The notes: generated by a model from the sequence alone, not told the origin. A stretch of 10,190 nt of DNA from Patescibacteria group bacterium (GCA_018822835.1 JAHJJO010000128.1:1-10190); one strand, 5' to 3'; counted from the stretch's first letter, positions 1 to 7,140 are shown. Numbers and translations are program-made.

Positions 1-93
1 CCGAATCGGCGGGGAGACTCCAGCGAGACCAGAGAAAAATATTATGCGTTATGTGTTACATGTTCCTGTATTCTGCATTGCGTTTTAGTTTAG
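1..93 (+). other. window-edge tail, possible 3' end of an upstream gene
   Basis: The first ~34 bases are GC-richer than what follows and are open in two plus frames from the edge, one ending at TAG 86-88 and one at TAG 91-93. The first of these contains a stretch reading RIGGETPARPEK. That faintly resembles the basic tail of RsmG (GidB), a gene that often precedes parA, but too little is visible to claim it. A 16-base word at 42-57 also occurs at 9023-9038, so the last codons of either frame would be repeat-derived. The remaining stretch up to parA (94-200) shows nothing else I can name. Confidence 0.2.
42..57. repeat. dispersed 16-bp repeat copy (TTATGCGTTATGTGTT)
   Basis: These 16 bases are identical to 9023-9038, which form the right half of the 34-bp palindrome behind the site-2 protease gene. 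Two exact copies 9 kb apart in non-coding or tail sequence mark them as one dispersed repeat family. Confidence 0.65.
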
Positions 94-205
94 AATTTAT
101 TCGCATTGACATAACTCCAGTTATTTTCAATCTCCGCTTTCCGCAAATTATTAGTTTGTTGATTATATTAATTTCTATCTTATTCTGTGCAAATTATTTT
201 AAAAC

Positions 206-221
206 TGATATAATAGACCCA
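206..221 (+). promoter_or_regulatory. parA promoter, extended -10, probably leaderless transcript
   Basis: TGATATAAT at 206-214 is a perfect TATAAT box with the TG extension. The final T lies seven bases before the A of the parA ATG, so the expected transcription start is the A of the start codon itself. No good -35 hexamer is visible (the best is TGTGCA at 186-191), as is common for extended -10 promoters. With no leader there is no room for a ribosome binding site. Confidence 0.65.
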
Positions 222-988
222 TGAGCAAAATTATATCAATTGTTAATCAAAAGGGCGGGGTTGGAAAAACTACAACAGCAGTGAATTTATGCGCTTATTT
301 AGCTTATTTTAATAAACAGGTTTTACTTGTTGATATTGATCCTCAAGCAAATGCCACATCAGGAGTTGGCATAGACCACAAAAATCTTCAATGCGGACTT
401 TATGAAGCAATTATTGGTCAAAAACCAATATTTGAAATTATAAAAAAAACCTTACAATCAGGATATGATGTCGCGCCTTCCACAGTGTCGCTTGCTGGAG
501 CAGGCATTGAACTAGTTGGAATGGAAGACAGAGAATTTAGATTATTAAATATTTTACAAAACATAAAAGACGAATATGATTATATTATCATTGACGGTCC
601 TCCTTCTTTGGGATTGTTGACTATTAATAGTTTAGTTGCCGCTGACCAAATTTTAATTCCAATACAAAGCGAGTATTACGCTTTAGAAGGATTAGGACAA
701 TTACTTGAAACAATCAGTTTGGTGCAAAATAATTTAAAACCAGAATTGGGTATTATGGGCGCGGTTATTACTATGTTTGATAAACGAAATAAATTATCAA
801 GCGCTGTAATGAATGAATTATATCAATATTTTCCAAATCGTGTTTTTCGTTCTGTTGTTCCAAGAAGCGTTAGGCTTGCTGAAGCTCCGAGTTATGGCAG
901 ATCAATACTTCACTATAATCCCAAATCTAAAGGAGGAAAAGCATACGAACGACTTGCAAGAGAAGTAATTGGACTTGAAAGTCCTTAA
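221..988 (+). CDS. parA: ParA/Soj chromosome-partitioning ATPase
   Basis: This is a deviant-Walker ATPase that works with ParB and nucleoid DNA to move newly replicated origin regions. At 255 residues it has the usual length of the short chromosomal Soj type and lacks the N-terminal helix-turn-helix of plasmid type-Ia ParA. The deviant Walker A motif KGGVGKTT is at residues 11-18, with its signature lysine at 11. The A' motif LLVDIDPQAN surrounds D40, and the Walker B motif YIIIDGPP has D125. The C-terminal segment PRSVRLAEAPSYG is typical of chromosomal ParA and contributes to DNA binding. The ATG at 221 is supported by the promoter immediately before it. parB follows after 86 nt. The last codons (ESP, stop) lie in the left arm of the 26-bp inverted repeat that follows. 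Confidence 0.97.
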   Translation: MSKIISIVNQKGGVGKTTTAVNLCAYLAYFNKQVLLVDIDPQANATSGVGIDHKNLQCGLYEAIIGQKPIFEIIKKTLQSGYDVAPSTVSLAGAGIELVGMEDREFRLLNILQNIKDEYDYIIIDGPPSLGLLTINSLVAADQILIPIQSEYYALEGLGQLLETISLVQNNLKPELGIMGAVITMFDKRNKLSSAVMNELYQYFPNRVFRSVVPRSVRLAEAPSYGRSILHYNPKSKGGKAYERLAREVIGLESP

Positions 989-1055
989 AGTCCATAAAGT
1001 CAAAAGTCTATAAAGTCTGCTAAGTCAAATGACTTTATGGACTTTAAGGACTTTC
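977..1055. repeat. perfect 26-bp inverted repeat between parA and parB (AAAGTC family)
   Basis: The left arm 977-1002 and right arm 1030-1055 are exact reverse complements over 26 bases, with a 27-nt loop. The arms are built from the word AAAGTCC(A/T)T, and the loop holds further copies. The parA stop codon (986-988) lies inside the left arm. In RNA this would be a strong A/U-rich hairpin between two co-oriented genes, without a T-tract directly after it. It shares a 19-base stretch (999-1017) with the rpsL-rpsG element at 8369-8387. Confidence 0.9.
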
Positions 1056-1074
1056 GACTTGATGGACTACAATT

Positions 1075-1965
1075 ATGTCACAAAATTTAGGAAGAGGACT
1101 CGGGTCCTTAATTCCACAAAAAATAAAAAAAACAGGAAGCTTTTTGCCAAGACAATTTAATGAGTATAAAATAAAATCAAAAGATGATTTTATCTATGCG
1201 CATCCTGATCAAATTCAAGTTAATCCAATGCAACCAAGAAAAGAATTTGATGCTTTTGCAATGGATGAACTAGTAAAATCAATTAAAGATTATGGCATTA
1301 TTCAACCCTTAGTTGCTGGGAAGAATGAAAATAATGAAAAATATGAATTAATTGTTGGAGAAAGACGTTTGCGAGCAGCTAAAATACTTGCTTTAAATAA
1401 AGTTCCTGTTATTATACGGAATGTTGACCAACAAAAAAAATTAGAGATAGCTTTAGTTGAAAATCTTCAGAGAGAAGATTTAAATACTCTTGAAACAGCT
1501 AGGGCTTACAACAGATTAATTAATGAATTTAATTTAACGCAGGAAGAAGTTGCGAAAAGCGTTGGGAAAAGCAGACCGTCTATTACTAATACTTTGCGCA
1601 TGCTAAATCTCCCACAAAAAATACAATCAGCTTTAACGCAAAACAGAATCACAGAAGCACACGCTAAATATCTATTAGGATTAGATTCAGAAGATAAACA
1701 GATAATATTATTTCAAAAAATATTACACCATCATTTTTCAGTTGAGCAAACGCATCATGAGCTAAAACGTATGGGTGGAAGCAAAAAAGCGCGCATTAAA
1801 ATAAATTATGGTGATTCTGCAAAAGAACAAGCTTTGCAAAATTTTTTCAGTGCAAAAACGATAATTAAACGCAAAGGAAAAGGAGGACAAATTATTATTG
1901 ATTTTTACAGTGATGAAGAATTAGAAGGAATCATCAATTTAGTTCATAAAGTTAAAAGTTCATAA
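1075..1965 (+). CDS. parB: ParB/Spo0J centromere-binding CTPase
   Basis: ParB loads at parS sites, spreads as a CTP-dependent DNA clamp and stimulates the ParA ATPase. At 296 residues its length is normal. The N-terminus carries LGRGLGSLIP (residues 5-14), the conserved ParA-interacting tail with an arginine. The CTP-binding ParB/Srx domain follows, with NPMQPR at 50-55, GERRLRAA at 95-102 and VENLQREDLN at 128-137. A helix-turn-helix spans roughly 155-180 (TQEEVAKSVGKSRPSITNTL), and a short C-terminal dimerisation region ends the protein. The start has no Shine-Dalgarno. The final VKSS and the stop are encoded by the left arm of the next palindrome. No convincing parS (consensus TGTTTCACGTGAAACA) was seen in the window, so it probably lies elsewhere. 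Confidence 0.97.
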   Translation: MSQNLGRGLGSLIPQKIKKTGSFLPRQFNEYKIKSKDDFIYAHPDQIQVNPMQPRKEFDAFAMDELVKSIKDYGIIQPLVAGKNENNEKYELIVGERRLRAAKILALNKVPVIIRNVDQQKKLEIALVENLQREDLNTLETARAYNRLINEFNLTQEEVAKSVGKSRPSITNTLRMLNLPQKIQSALTQNRITEAHAKYLLGLDSEDKQIILFQKILHHHFSVEQTHHELKRMGGSKKARIKINYGDSAKEQALQNFFSAKTIIKRKGKGGQIIIDFYSDEELEGIINLVHKVKSS

Positions 1966-2043
1966 AGTTAAAAGTAAAATAACAAAATTAATTTTTAATT
2001 TGATTCAAAAACTTTCAACTTTATAACTTTATAAACTTTTAAC
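1951..2043. repeat. 20-bp inverted repeat between parB and tRNA-Ala (AAAGTT variant)
   Basis: The left arm 1951-1970 and right arm 2024-2043 pair over 20 bases with one mismatch. The words are AAAGTT(C/T)AT, a variant of the AAAGTC family seen after parA and rpsL. The parB stop (1963-1965) lies in the left arm, and the right arm ends eight bases before the tRNA. A possible tRNA promoter overlaps it (TTGATT 2000-2005, 16-bp spacer, TATAAC 2022-2027), which would place a -10 box within the repeat. Confidence 0.8.
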
Positions 2044-2050
2044 TAATTTC

Positions 2051-2123
2051 GGGCCAGTAGCTCACCTGGTAGAGCGCCTGCCTTGCACGCAGGAGGTAGC
2101 GGGTTCAAGTCCTGTCTGGTCCA
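2051..2123 (+). tRNA. tRNA-Ala (anticodon UGC)
   Basis: This is a complete 73-nt cloverleaf. The 7-bp acceptor stem GGGCCAG/CTGGTCC contains the G3-U70 wobble, the identity element for alanyl-tRNA synthetase. The D-arm is GCTC...GAGC. The anticodon stem CCTGC/GCAGG encloses the loop CTTGCAC, with anticodon TGC at 2084-2086. The T-arm carries TTCAAGT. The discriminator is A at 2123. The 3' CCA is not encoded (CAA follows), so a CCA-adding enzyme is required. A run of six T (2131-2136) shortly after could help end transcription. Confidence 0.96.
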
Positions 2124-2183
2124 CAAACATTTTTTATAAGGTATATTTTAAAAAATAACTTATTTTAAAATAAAAAATTCAAT

Positions 2184-2498
2184 ATGTCTGAACAGATAAA
2201 TAATACTAATAATATAGAACAAAAAATTGAAAGGAAATGGTTTTGGTCGGGCGGTCGCACGAGTGGAGCGAGTGTGATGGCGCGGTGTTGTCGTTGGTCG
2301 CGCCCCGCATGGCGCGAGAGAAAGCACGCAAAGCGTTCCGCTTTCTTTGTTGGAATCACCACGCTCTACGAGCGTACGATTTGGTTTGGCAATACCACGC
2401 GCTCCGCGCGTGAGATTAGTGTTTGGTTTGAAAATAGGTTCGGATTTGGTAAAATAAAGGCACAAAAAATTAAGTGTCAATTATGTTCGTGGACTTGA
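2184..2498 (+). CDS. doubtful hypothetical protein spanning the GC-rich island
   Basis: This open frame of 104 codons starts with an ATG and an ordinary AT-rich, hydrophilic beginning (MSEQINNTNNIEQKIERK). It then enters the GC-rich hairpin island, where the protein becomes rich in Trp, Arg, Ser and Cys (GRTSGASV, RCCRWSRPAWRERK). It contains an imperfect internal repeat, GITTLYERTIWF and GNTTRSAREISVWF. It ends KIKCQLCSW followed by T and TGA. I recognise no domain. The opposite strand is also open across 2160-2480, because the GC-rich element lacks stops in several frames. The frame may therefore be an accident of composition, or a short gene invaded by a repeat element. No Shine-Dalgarno and no clear promoter. 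Confidence 0.3.
   Translation: MSEQINNTNNIEQKIERKWFWSGGRTSGASVMARCCRWSRPAWRERKHAKRSAFFVGITTLYERTIWFGNTTRSAREISVWFENRFGFGKIKAQKIKCQLCSWT
2245..2425. repeat. GC-rich island of serial small hairpins downstream of tRNA-Ala
   Basis: The composition jumps from very AT-rich to GC-rich here and back again. At least four compact hairpins occur in series: TCGCGCC/GGCGCGA (2298-2317, 7 bp, 6-nt loop), AAAGCG-TTC-CGCTTT (2330-2344), ACGCTC-TAC-GAGCGT (2361-2375) and CACGCGC-TCC-GCGCGTG (2396-2412). The last two sit in similar contexts (ACCACGC...GATT then TTGGTTT), and their stems differ by a compensated T-A to G-C change. The island follows a tRNA gene and precedes a restriction-modification unit, a common place for acquired DNA. 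Confidence 0.6.
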
Positions 2499-2528
2499 AC
2501 AGCCTCTCTTCTTTAGTTATTCTAACTA

Positions 2529-2544
2529 TGCCATAATTATTATA
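2529..2544 (+). promoter_or_regulatory. methyltransferase promoter, extended -10, probably leaderless
   Basis: TGCCATAAT at 2529-2537 is an extended -10 box matching five of six positions of TATAAT. Its last T is seven bases before the A of the methyltransferase ATG, exactly the geometry at parA. The -35 region is poor (TTCTTT at 2509-2514). The predicted start site is the A of the ATG. Confidence 0.5.
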
Positions 2545-3542
2545 TGGATGCAACAATAAAGAAACAAACATTGGGGCAATTTTTTACAAAAAATGATTTT
2601 TGGCTTAAAAATCATATTCTTGATTTTATAAAATTAACTAAAACAACAATTGCTTTTGATCCTTTTGCGGGCAGTGGCGATTTATTAAAAGTAGCTAAAA
2701 AAATAGGTTTTCAAAAAATTAAAGGTTTTGATATTGATAAATCCTTAAATTGGAAAATAAACGACAGTTTGTTATCAATTCCAAAAATAAAAAACTCTAT
2801 TATAATAACTAATCCACCTTATTTAACAAATTATAGCGCCAAAAGAAAAAATATATATGACTCAGTAAAAAAATATTTTGAAATTTGCAAATATGATAAT
2901 ATTTATCAGTTGGCCATTGAACAATGTTTAAATAATGATTTTGGGATCATAATAGTGCCAGAAACTTTTATTAATTCAAAATTCCCTAAACATAGATTAA
3001 CAAGCATTACCATAATTGAAGATCAATTGTTTAATGATACTGAAAATCCAGTTTGCGTAATATGTTATGACAATAAAAACAAAACGTATGATAAGATTAA
3101 AATATATAAAAATGATAAAATGTTGGGAATCTTAGAATATTTTGAAAAAATGAGACGAACTCCGCAAAAAAATATTTATATCAAATTTAACTCGCCAAAA
3201 GGACAAATAGCATTAAGAGCTGTTGATACTACTGATCCAGCAAGACCTATATCTTTTATGAAACCCAAAGAAATTGACTATAAATTATCTAATATAAAAC
3301 AAAGCTCGAGATTAATCACAGTTATTGAATTAAACATTGAAAAAGAAATAATAGAAAAAATAATAAAATTCAGCAACGATTTACTTTTTGATTTTAGAAA
3401 AAAAACTAGTGATGTTTTATTATCCCCTTTTAAAGGAAATAAAAAAAATGGAGAAAGAAGAAGGCGCTTGGATTACTTGACCGCAAGAGCAATTTTGGAA
3501 AACGCCTATGAAATGGCGCATCCGACAATGAAACTATTTTAA
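2544..3542 (+). CDS. Type II-like N6-adenine DNA methyltransferase
   Basis: This enzyme transfers a methyl group from S-adenosylmethionine to adenine in a DNA target and so protects host DNA from the endonuclease encoded next. Motifs occur in the gamma-class order. Motif X is GQFFT at 11-15 and motif I is FDPFAGSGD at 38-46, the cofactor-binding loop. An acidic GFDID follows at 61-65, and the catalytic motif IV is TNPPY at 89-93. The remaining ~240 residues should hold target recognition; I cannot read the recognition sequence from them. At 332 residues it is short for the gamma class but looks complete. The endonuclease gene starts 11 nt after the stop, so the two are probably co-transcribed. 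Both genes are very AT-rich and lie behind a tRNA and an anomalous island, consistent with horizontal acquisition. Confidence 0.9.
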   Translation: MDATIKKQTLGQFFTKNDFWLKNHILDFIKLTKTTIAFDPFAGSGDLLKVAKKIGFQKIKGFDIDKSLNWKINDSLLSIPKIKNSIIITNPPYLTNYSAKRKNIYDSVKKYFEICKYDNIYQLAIEQCLNNDFGIIIVPETFINSKFPKHRLTSITIIEDQLFNDTENPVCVICYDNKNKTYDKIKIYKNDKMLGILEYFEKMRRTPQKNIYIKFNSPKGQIALRAVDTTDPARPISFMKPKEIDYKLSNIKQSSRLITVIELNIEKEIIEKIIKFSNDLLFDFRKKTSDVLLSPFKGNKKNGERRRRLDYLTARAILENAYEMAHPTMKLF

Positions 3543-3553
3543 CTTAATCAATT

Positions 3554-4522
3554 ATGCCAAAAATTAATAATCTAAAACTGTTTAAATTTTCACTCAATAA
3601 TTTAGAGCGAATTATTGATAAATTTTATTTAAAAAACGGAGATTTAATTATTTCCAAAAACCCTAAAAATTCAACAGACTTGATGTTACAAAATGTAGAT
3701 TTACTCGAAAATATTTCTGCTTATAGCTTTGCCATAAAAACCAAAAGTCCTGCAACCGCAAAAACAGCACTTAAAAGAATATTAAAAATTATCAAAAGTA
3801 AAAATATAAATTATTCTGAATTTGTATCATTTTGGTCTGTGGTTGATATATCATATAGTATTTTCAATAAAATGGATGACAAAGAACAATTTAAAATACT
3901 AAAAAATATTACGGAAAAATACATTGAGTTGCGACATGGTATATATTCAACTTATGGTTATACTCCAACTACATTGCAAGCTAGCAAAGATGCTAAGGCG
4001 CACAAGGAAAGCGGCAATCTAGGAATCTATAAAGTTTCAAAAATACTAGATTCTTGCGGTTTTCAAAAAACAAATGACGAATCAATAAAAAAATTTATAT
4101 CTGGAAAGAAAAAATATATTGAATCAGATAAAAAAGGCAAAAAACTTTTTAAAGATTTACTAAAATATTATAAAATTGATTTTAAATGGAGTTCTAAAAA
4201 AGAAAATAAAATGCCTGATTTTTTAATTAGACATAAAAATGATATTTATATTGTTGAACATAAACACATGAAAGAAGGCGGAGGCGGGCAAGATAAACAA
4301 ATTAATGAAATTATATCTTTTATCGGACAAAGTGAAAATAACAAAAAAATATATTATGTTTCATTTTTAGATGGAATTTATTTCAATCTTTTCGCGAACA
4401 AATTATTAAACAAAGGAAAAATATTAAATCAACTGAATAATATTAAACATAATTTAAAAAATAATCAGCGGAATTATTTTGTAAACACAGCTGGATTCAA
4501 AAAATTATTGAAAAATTTATAA
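3554..4522 (+). CDS. probable Type II restriction endonuclease, PD-(D/E)XK fold
   Basis: This gene is the partner of the methyltransferase just upstream and is predicted to cut unmethylated DNA at the same site. A PD-(D/E)XK core is visible: MPDF with P221 and D222, a beta strand DIYIVEHK with E235 and K237 giving ExK, then a glycine-rich loop EGGGGQDKQ (241-249) and a helix INEIISFIG. The N-terminal ~200 residues are helical and lysine-rich and show no family signature I can name, so they may carry target recognition. The length (322) is normal for a Type II enzyme. The order, methyltransferase first then endonuclease with an 11-nt gap, suits protection before cutting. A nuclease of another role remains possible, but context and motif agree. 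The specificity is unknown. Confidence 0.8.
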   Translation: MPKINNLKLFKFSLNNLERIIDKFYLKNGDLIISKNPKNSTDLMLQNVDLLENISAYSFAIKTKSPATAKTALKRILKIIKSKNINYSEFVSFWSVVDISYSIFNKMDDKEQFKILKNITEKYIELRHGIYSTYGYTPTTLQASKDAKAHKESGNLGIYKVSKILDSCGFQKTNDESIKKFISGKKKYIESDKKGKKLFKDLLKYYKIDFKWSSKKENKMPDFLIRHKNDIYIVEHKHMKEGGGGQDKQINEIISFIGQSENNKKIYYVSFLDGIYFNLFANKLLNKGKILNQLNNIKHNLKNNQRNYFVNTAGFKKLLKNL

Positions 4523-4557
4523 TAAGAAATTTTAGGCTTCGGACATTTACCCTTTCT

Positions 4558-4607
4558 AATCCCCCTCTGCTATTCGTCTAAAATGGGGGGGGAATTGAAC
4601 TTTTTTT
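4558..4607 (+). terminator. probable rho-independent terminator after the restriction-modification unit
   Basis: A C5 run (4561-4565) and a G8 run (4585-4592) can pair as a GC stem over a ~19-nt loop, followed by seven T at 4601-4607. The orientation fits the plus strand only. It separates the restriction-modification unit from convergent fusA, whose stop codon is 12 nt further on. It is the only classical terminator I can see in the window. Confidence 0.6.
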
Positions 4608-4619
4608 CAGCCAAAAATT

Positions 4620-6707
4620 TTACGAACCTTTCTCCATAATTTCTTCCGCGATATTTTTAGGCGCTTCTGCGTAATGCAAAAATTCCATTGTATAATTAGC
4701 GCGTCCTTGACTCATAGAACGCAAGGCAGTAGCATATCCAAACATTTCCGCTAAAGGAACCTTTGCTAAAATGACCTTAAGATTGCCCCTGTCTGTCATT
4801 TGATCAATTTGCCCTCTTTTAGAATTAAGGTCCCCGATAATATTGCCCATATATTCTTCAGGAGTTATTACTTCAATTTTCATTATTGGTTCAAGAAGCG
4901 CTGGTCTGGCATTTTTGCAAGCTTGTTTAAAAGCTAAAATACCGGCCATTTTAAAAGCGATTTCTGAAGAATCAACTTCATGATAACTTCCGTCATAAAC
5001 TGTTGTTCTAATATCAACCATTGGATAGCCCGCTAAAACTCCTCTTTGCATAGCTTCTTTCACTCCCTTTTTAATAGCAGGAACATATTCTCTTGGTATA
5101 ACTCCTCCTTTAATTTTATCTATAAATTCAGGGTCTTCTATGTCCTCTTCCGTGGAAAATTTATGAGGTTCAATTTTTAACCAACAATGACCATATTGCC
5201 CGCGACCTCCTGATTGTTTAATATATTTTCCTTCTGCCTCAGCAGTATCTTTAATTGTTTCACGATAAGCAACTTGCGGTTTACCAATGTTTGCTTCAAC
5301 TTTAAATTCCCTTTTCATTCTATCAACAATAACATCTAAGTGCAGTTCTCCCATGCCTGAAATTAAAGTTTGATTTGTTTCTTCGTCAGTCTCAATCCTA
5401 AAAGTAGGATCTTCTTCAGCTAATCTGTTTAATGCAATTCCCATTTTTTCCTGATCAGCTTTAGTTTTTGGCTCAACAGCAATTTTAATAACTGGTTCGG
5501 GAAATGTAATGTCTTCAAGTAAAACAGGTCTTGCTTCGTCACAAAGAGTTTGTCCTGTTGTTACGTCTTTTAATCCAACAACAGCGGCAATATCGCCTGC
5601 GAAAATTTCTTTAATTTCTTCGCGATGATTTGCGTGCATTCTTACTAAACGTCCAACACGCTCTTTGTGTCCTGTAGAAGCATTAACAATATATGAGCCA
5701 GATTTTAGGACTCCGCTGTAAATTCTAATAAAACATAATTTTCCTACAAACGGATCAGTTGCTATTTTAAAAGCTAAACTAACAAAAGCGGAATTGTCAT
5801 CAGCTTTTACTTTAACTTTATTTTCTTTATTTTTCGCGTCAATAGCTTCTATGTCATCCAAATCAAGAGGTGATGGCAAATATTCATTCACGGCATCCAA
5901 ACATAATTGCACACCAATATTTTTTAAAGCCGCTCCGCACAGGACAGGATAAATTTCATTATTAATTACTCCTTTTCTTAACGCGCTTTTTAATTCTTCA
6001 ATTAAAATGTCTTCTCCATTTAAATATTTTTCAGTTAACACATCATCGCATTCAGCCGCTTTTTCAATTATTTTATGCCTGTATTTTTCTACTTGATTTT
6101 TTAAATCTTCAGGAATTTCTATTTTTTCAATTTGCTCTCCATGAACTCCTTTAAATTCATAAGCAGTTTGCTCTATTAAATCAATCACGCCTTTAAAATT
6201 ATCATCAGCGCCAATCGGCAGTTGAATAGCAAGCGCTTTTGGATTTAATCTTTCTTTAATGGAATTTAAGCTCATTTGAAAATCAGCTCCCATTTTATCC
6301 ATTTTATTAACAAAACAAATTCGTGGCACTTTATACTTATCCGCTTGCCTCCATACAGTTTCTGATTGCGGTTCAACTCCTGCTGATCCGTCAAAAACCG
6401 CAACCGCGCCATCAAGCACTCTTAAAGATCTTTCTACTTCAACTGTAAAATCAACATGCCCCGGGGTGTCAATAATATTAATTTTATGATCTTTCCAAAA
6501 ACAAGTTGTCGCGGCTGATGTAATAGTAATGCCTCTTTCTTTTTCTTGTTCCATCCAATCCATATCTGCCTCGCCCTCGTGCGTTTCACCAATTTTATGT
6601 TTTTTTCCAGTATAAAAAAGCACACGTTCTGTAAACGTGGTCTTCCCAGCGTCAATATGCGCCGCGATTCCAATGTTTCTAATTTTGTCTAGAGAATAAT
6701 CCCTCAT
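4620..6707 (-). CDS. fusA: Translation elongation factor G
   Basis: EF-G is the GTPase that drives tRNA-mRNA translocation on the ribosome and, with RRF, recycling. At 695 residues it has full canonical length. GTPase motifs: G1 AHIDAGKTT (16-24), G2 RGITITSA (58-65), G3 DTPGH (80-84), G4 NKMD (134-137) and CGAAL near 256. Domain II follows, then domain III with GMGELHLDV. Domain IV contains the ribosome-entering loop [12 protein letters not shown] with its histidine, and a domain V of normal sequence ends the protein. The ATG at 6707 has no Shine-Dalgarno. It is normally the third gene of the rpsL-rpsG-fusA (str) operon. Here it is separated from rpsG by ~1.2 kb of small antitoxin-like genes and repeats. 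No tuf gene follows; the convergent restriction-modification unit does. Confidence 0.98.
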   Translation of the reverse strand: MRDYSLDKIRNIGIAAHIDAGKTTFTERVLFYTGKKHKIGETHEGEADMDWMEQEKERGITITSAATTCFWKDHKINIIDTPGHVDFTVEVERSLRVLDGAVAVFDGSAGVEPQSETVWRQADKYKVPRICFVNKMDKMGADFQMSLNSIKERLNPKALAIQLPIGADDNFKGVIDLIEQTAYEFKGVHGEQIEKIEIPEDLKNQVEKYRHKIIEKAAECDDVLTEKYLNGEDILIEELKSALRKGVINNEIYPVLCGAALKNIGVQLCLDAVNEYLPSPLDLDDIEAIDAKNKENKVKVKADDNSAFVSLAFKIATDPFVGKLCFIRIYSGVLKSGSYIVNASTGHKERVGRLVRMHANHREEIKEIFAGDIAAVVGLKDVTTGQTLCDEARPVLLEDITFPEPVIKIAVEPKTKADQEKMGIALNRLAEEDPTFRIETDEETNQTLISGMGELHLDVIVDRMKREFKVEANIGKPQVAYRETIKDTAEAEGKYIKQSGGRGQYGHCWLKIEPHKFSTEEDIEDPEFIDKIKGGVIPREYVPAIKKGVKEAMQRGVLAGYPMVDIRTTVYDGSYHEVDSSEIAFKMAGILAFKQACKNARPALLEPIMKIEVITPEEYMGNIIGDLNSKRGQIDQMTDRGNLKVILAKVPLAEMFGYATALRSMSQGRANYTMEFLHYAEAPKNIAEEIMEKGS

Positions 6708-6730
6708 AAAATCAATTACGAATATAAACT

Positions 6731-6838
6731 TTAAAAATCTTTTAGAATATTTTTAATCGAGATTACAATTTTAGGGATGTCTTTTCTGGCGGATTCTAAA
6801 ATATCTGAAATATAAAGTTTTGGAGTTCGTTTAGCCAT
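6731..6838 (-). pseudogene. internally deleted HepT (HEPN/DUF86) toxin remnant
   Basis: A 35-codon frame starts 8 nt after the MntA-like gene, exactly where its HepT partner normally lies. It opens MAKRTPKLYISDILES, which matches the usual N-terminus of DUF86 HEPN proteins (RDPKLYLEDILEAIE-type). It then passes directly into a segment of the form [17 protein letters not shown], which matches the usual C-terminal end of the same family (NDLPELKEQIEAIL-type). The ~75 residues between, including the RxxxxHxY ribonuclease motif, are missing. This is best explained as an in-frame internal deletion that removed the toxic active site and kept both ends and the stop. The family comparison is from memory. 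The alternative is an unrelated micro-ORF, but agreement at both ends and the position make that less likely. Confidence 0.65.
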
Positions 6839-6846
6839 AAAAATAA

Positions 6847-7137
6847 TTAAATATAAATAGTTTCGCTGAGAATTTCGTCTTTAATAAGAGGTTTTAATCC
6901 GGACTTTTGCACTAAATCCACTTTAACATGCAACTGATCTGCTAAAAAATTTTGTAATTCTGCATATTTAAATAATGTAATTGATCCACCAAATTCCACC
7001 AAAACATCAACATCACTATCTTTGTGTTGATGTCCCGTGGCATAAGAACCAAAAATACCTATTTCTTTTACTCTATATTTATCCTGAATAACAGATAAAT
7101 TTTGATTTATTATTTTTTTAATTTGATTTAAGGTCAT
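6847..7137 (-). CDS. MntA-like minimal nucleotidyltransferase antitoxin
   Basis: This is a 96-residue protein of the MNT branch of the polymerase-beta-like nucleotidyltransferases. The signature is complete: IGIFGSYATG with G30-S31, then SDVDVLVEF with D42 and D44, and a third acidic residue D74 in VKVDLV. In type VII toxin-antitoxin systems such proteins neutralise the HEPN ribonuclease HepT by transferring AMP to a tyrosine near its active site. Here the downstream partner is reduced to a remnant, so the antitoxin appears orphaned although its catalytic residues are intact. It starts 3 nt after the DUF2283-like gene, implying one transcript. No Shine-Dalgarno is visible. Confidence 0.88.
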   Translation of the reverse strand: MTLNQIKKIINQNLSVIQDKYRVKEIGIFGSYATGHQHKDSDVDVLVEFGGSITLFKYAELQNFLADQLHVKVDLVQKSGLKPLIKDEILSETIYI

Positions 7138-7140
7138 AAT

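Noticed and set aside
94-220. Chromosome origin next to parAB
   Set aside because: No DnaA-box cluster (TTATCCACA-like), dnaA or rsmG/mnmG could be recognised in the window.
2160-2480. Minus-strand 106-codon frame opposite the GC-rich island
   Set aside because: It is open mainly because the GC-rich element lacks stops. Its ends are AT-rich low-complexity sequence and no domain is visible. It is mentioned only as the rival of the plus-strand frame.
2051-4607. Integrated island bounded by a duplicated tRNA-Ala 3' end
   Set aside because: The position behind a tRNA invites this, but I found no second copy of the tRNA 3' sequence near 4523-4619 and no integrase.
5256-5271. parS-like sequence TGTTTCACGATAAGCA (13 of 16 bases match TGTTTCACGTGAAACA)
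   Set aside because: It lies inside fusA and encodes the conserved AYRET segment of EF-G, so the match is explained by coding constraint. The right half of the palindrome is broken.
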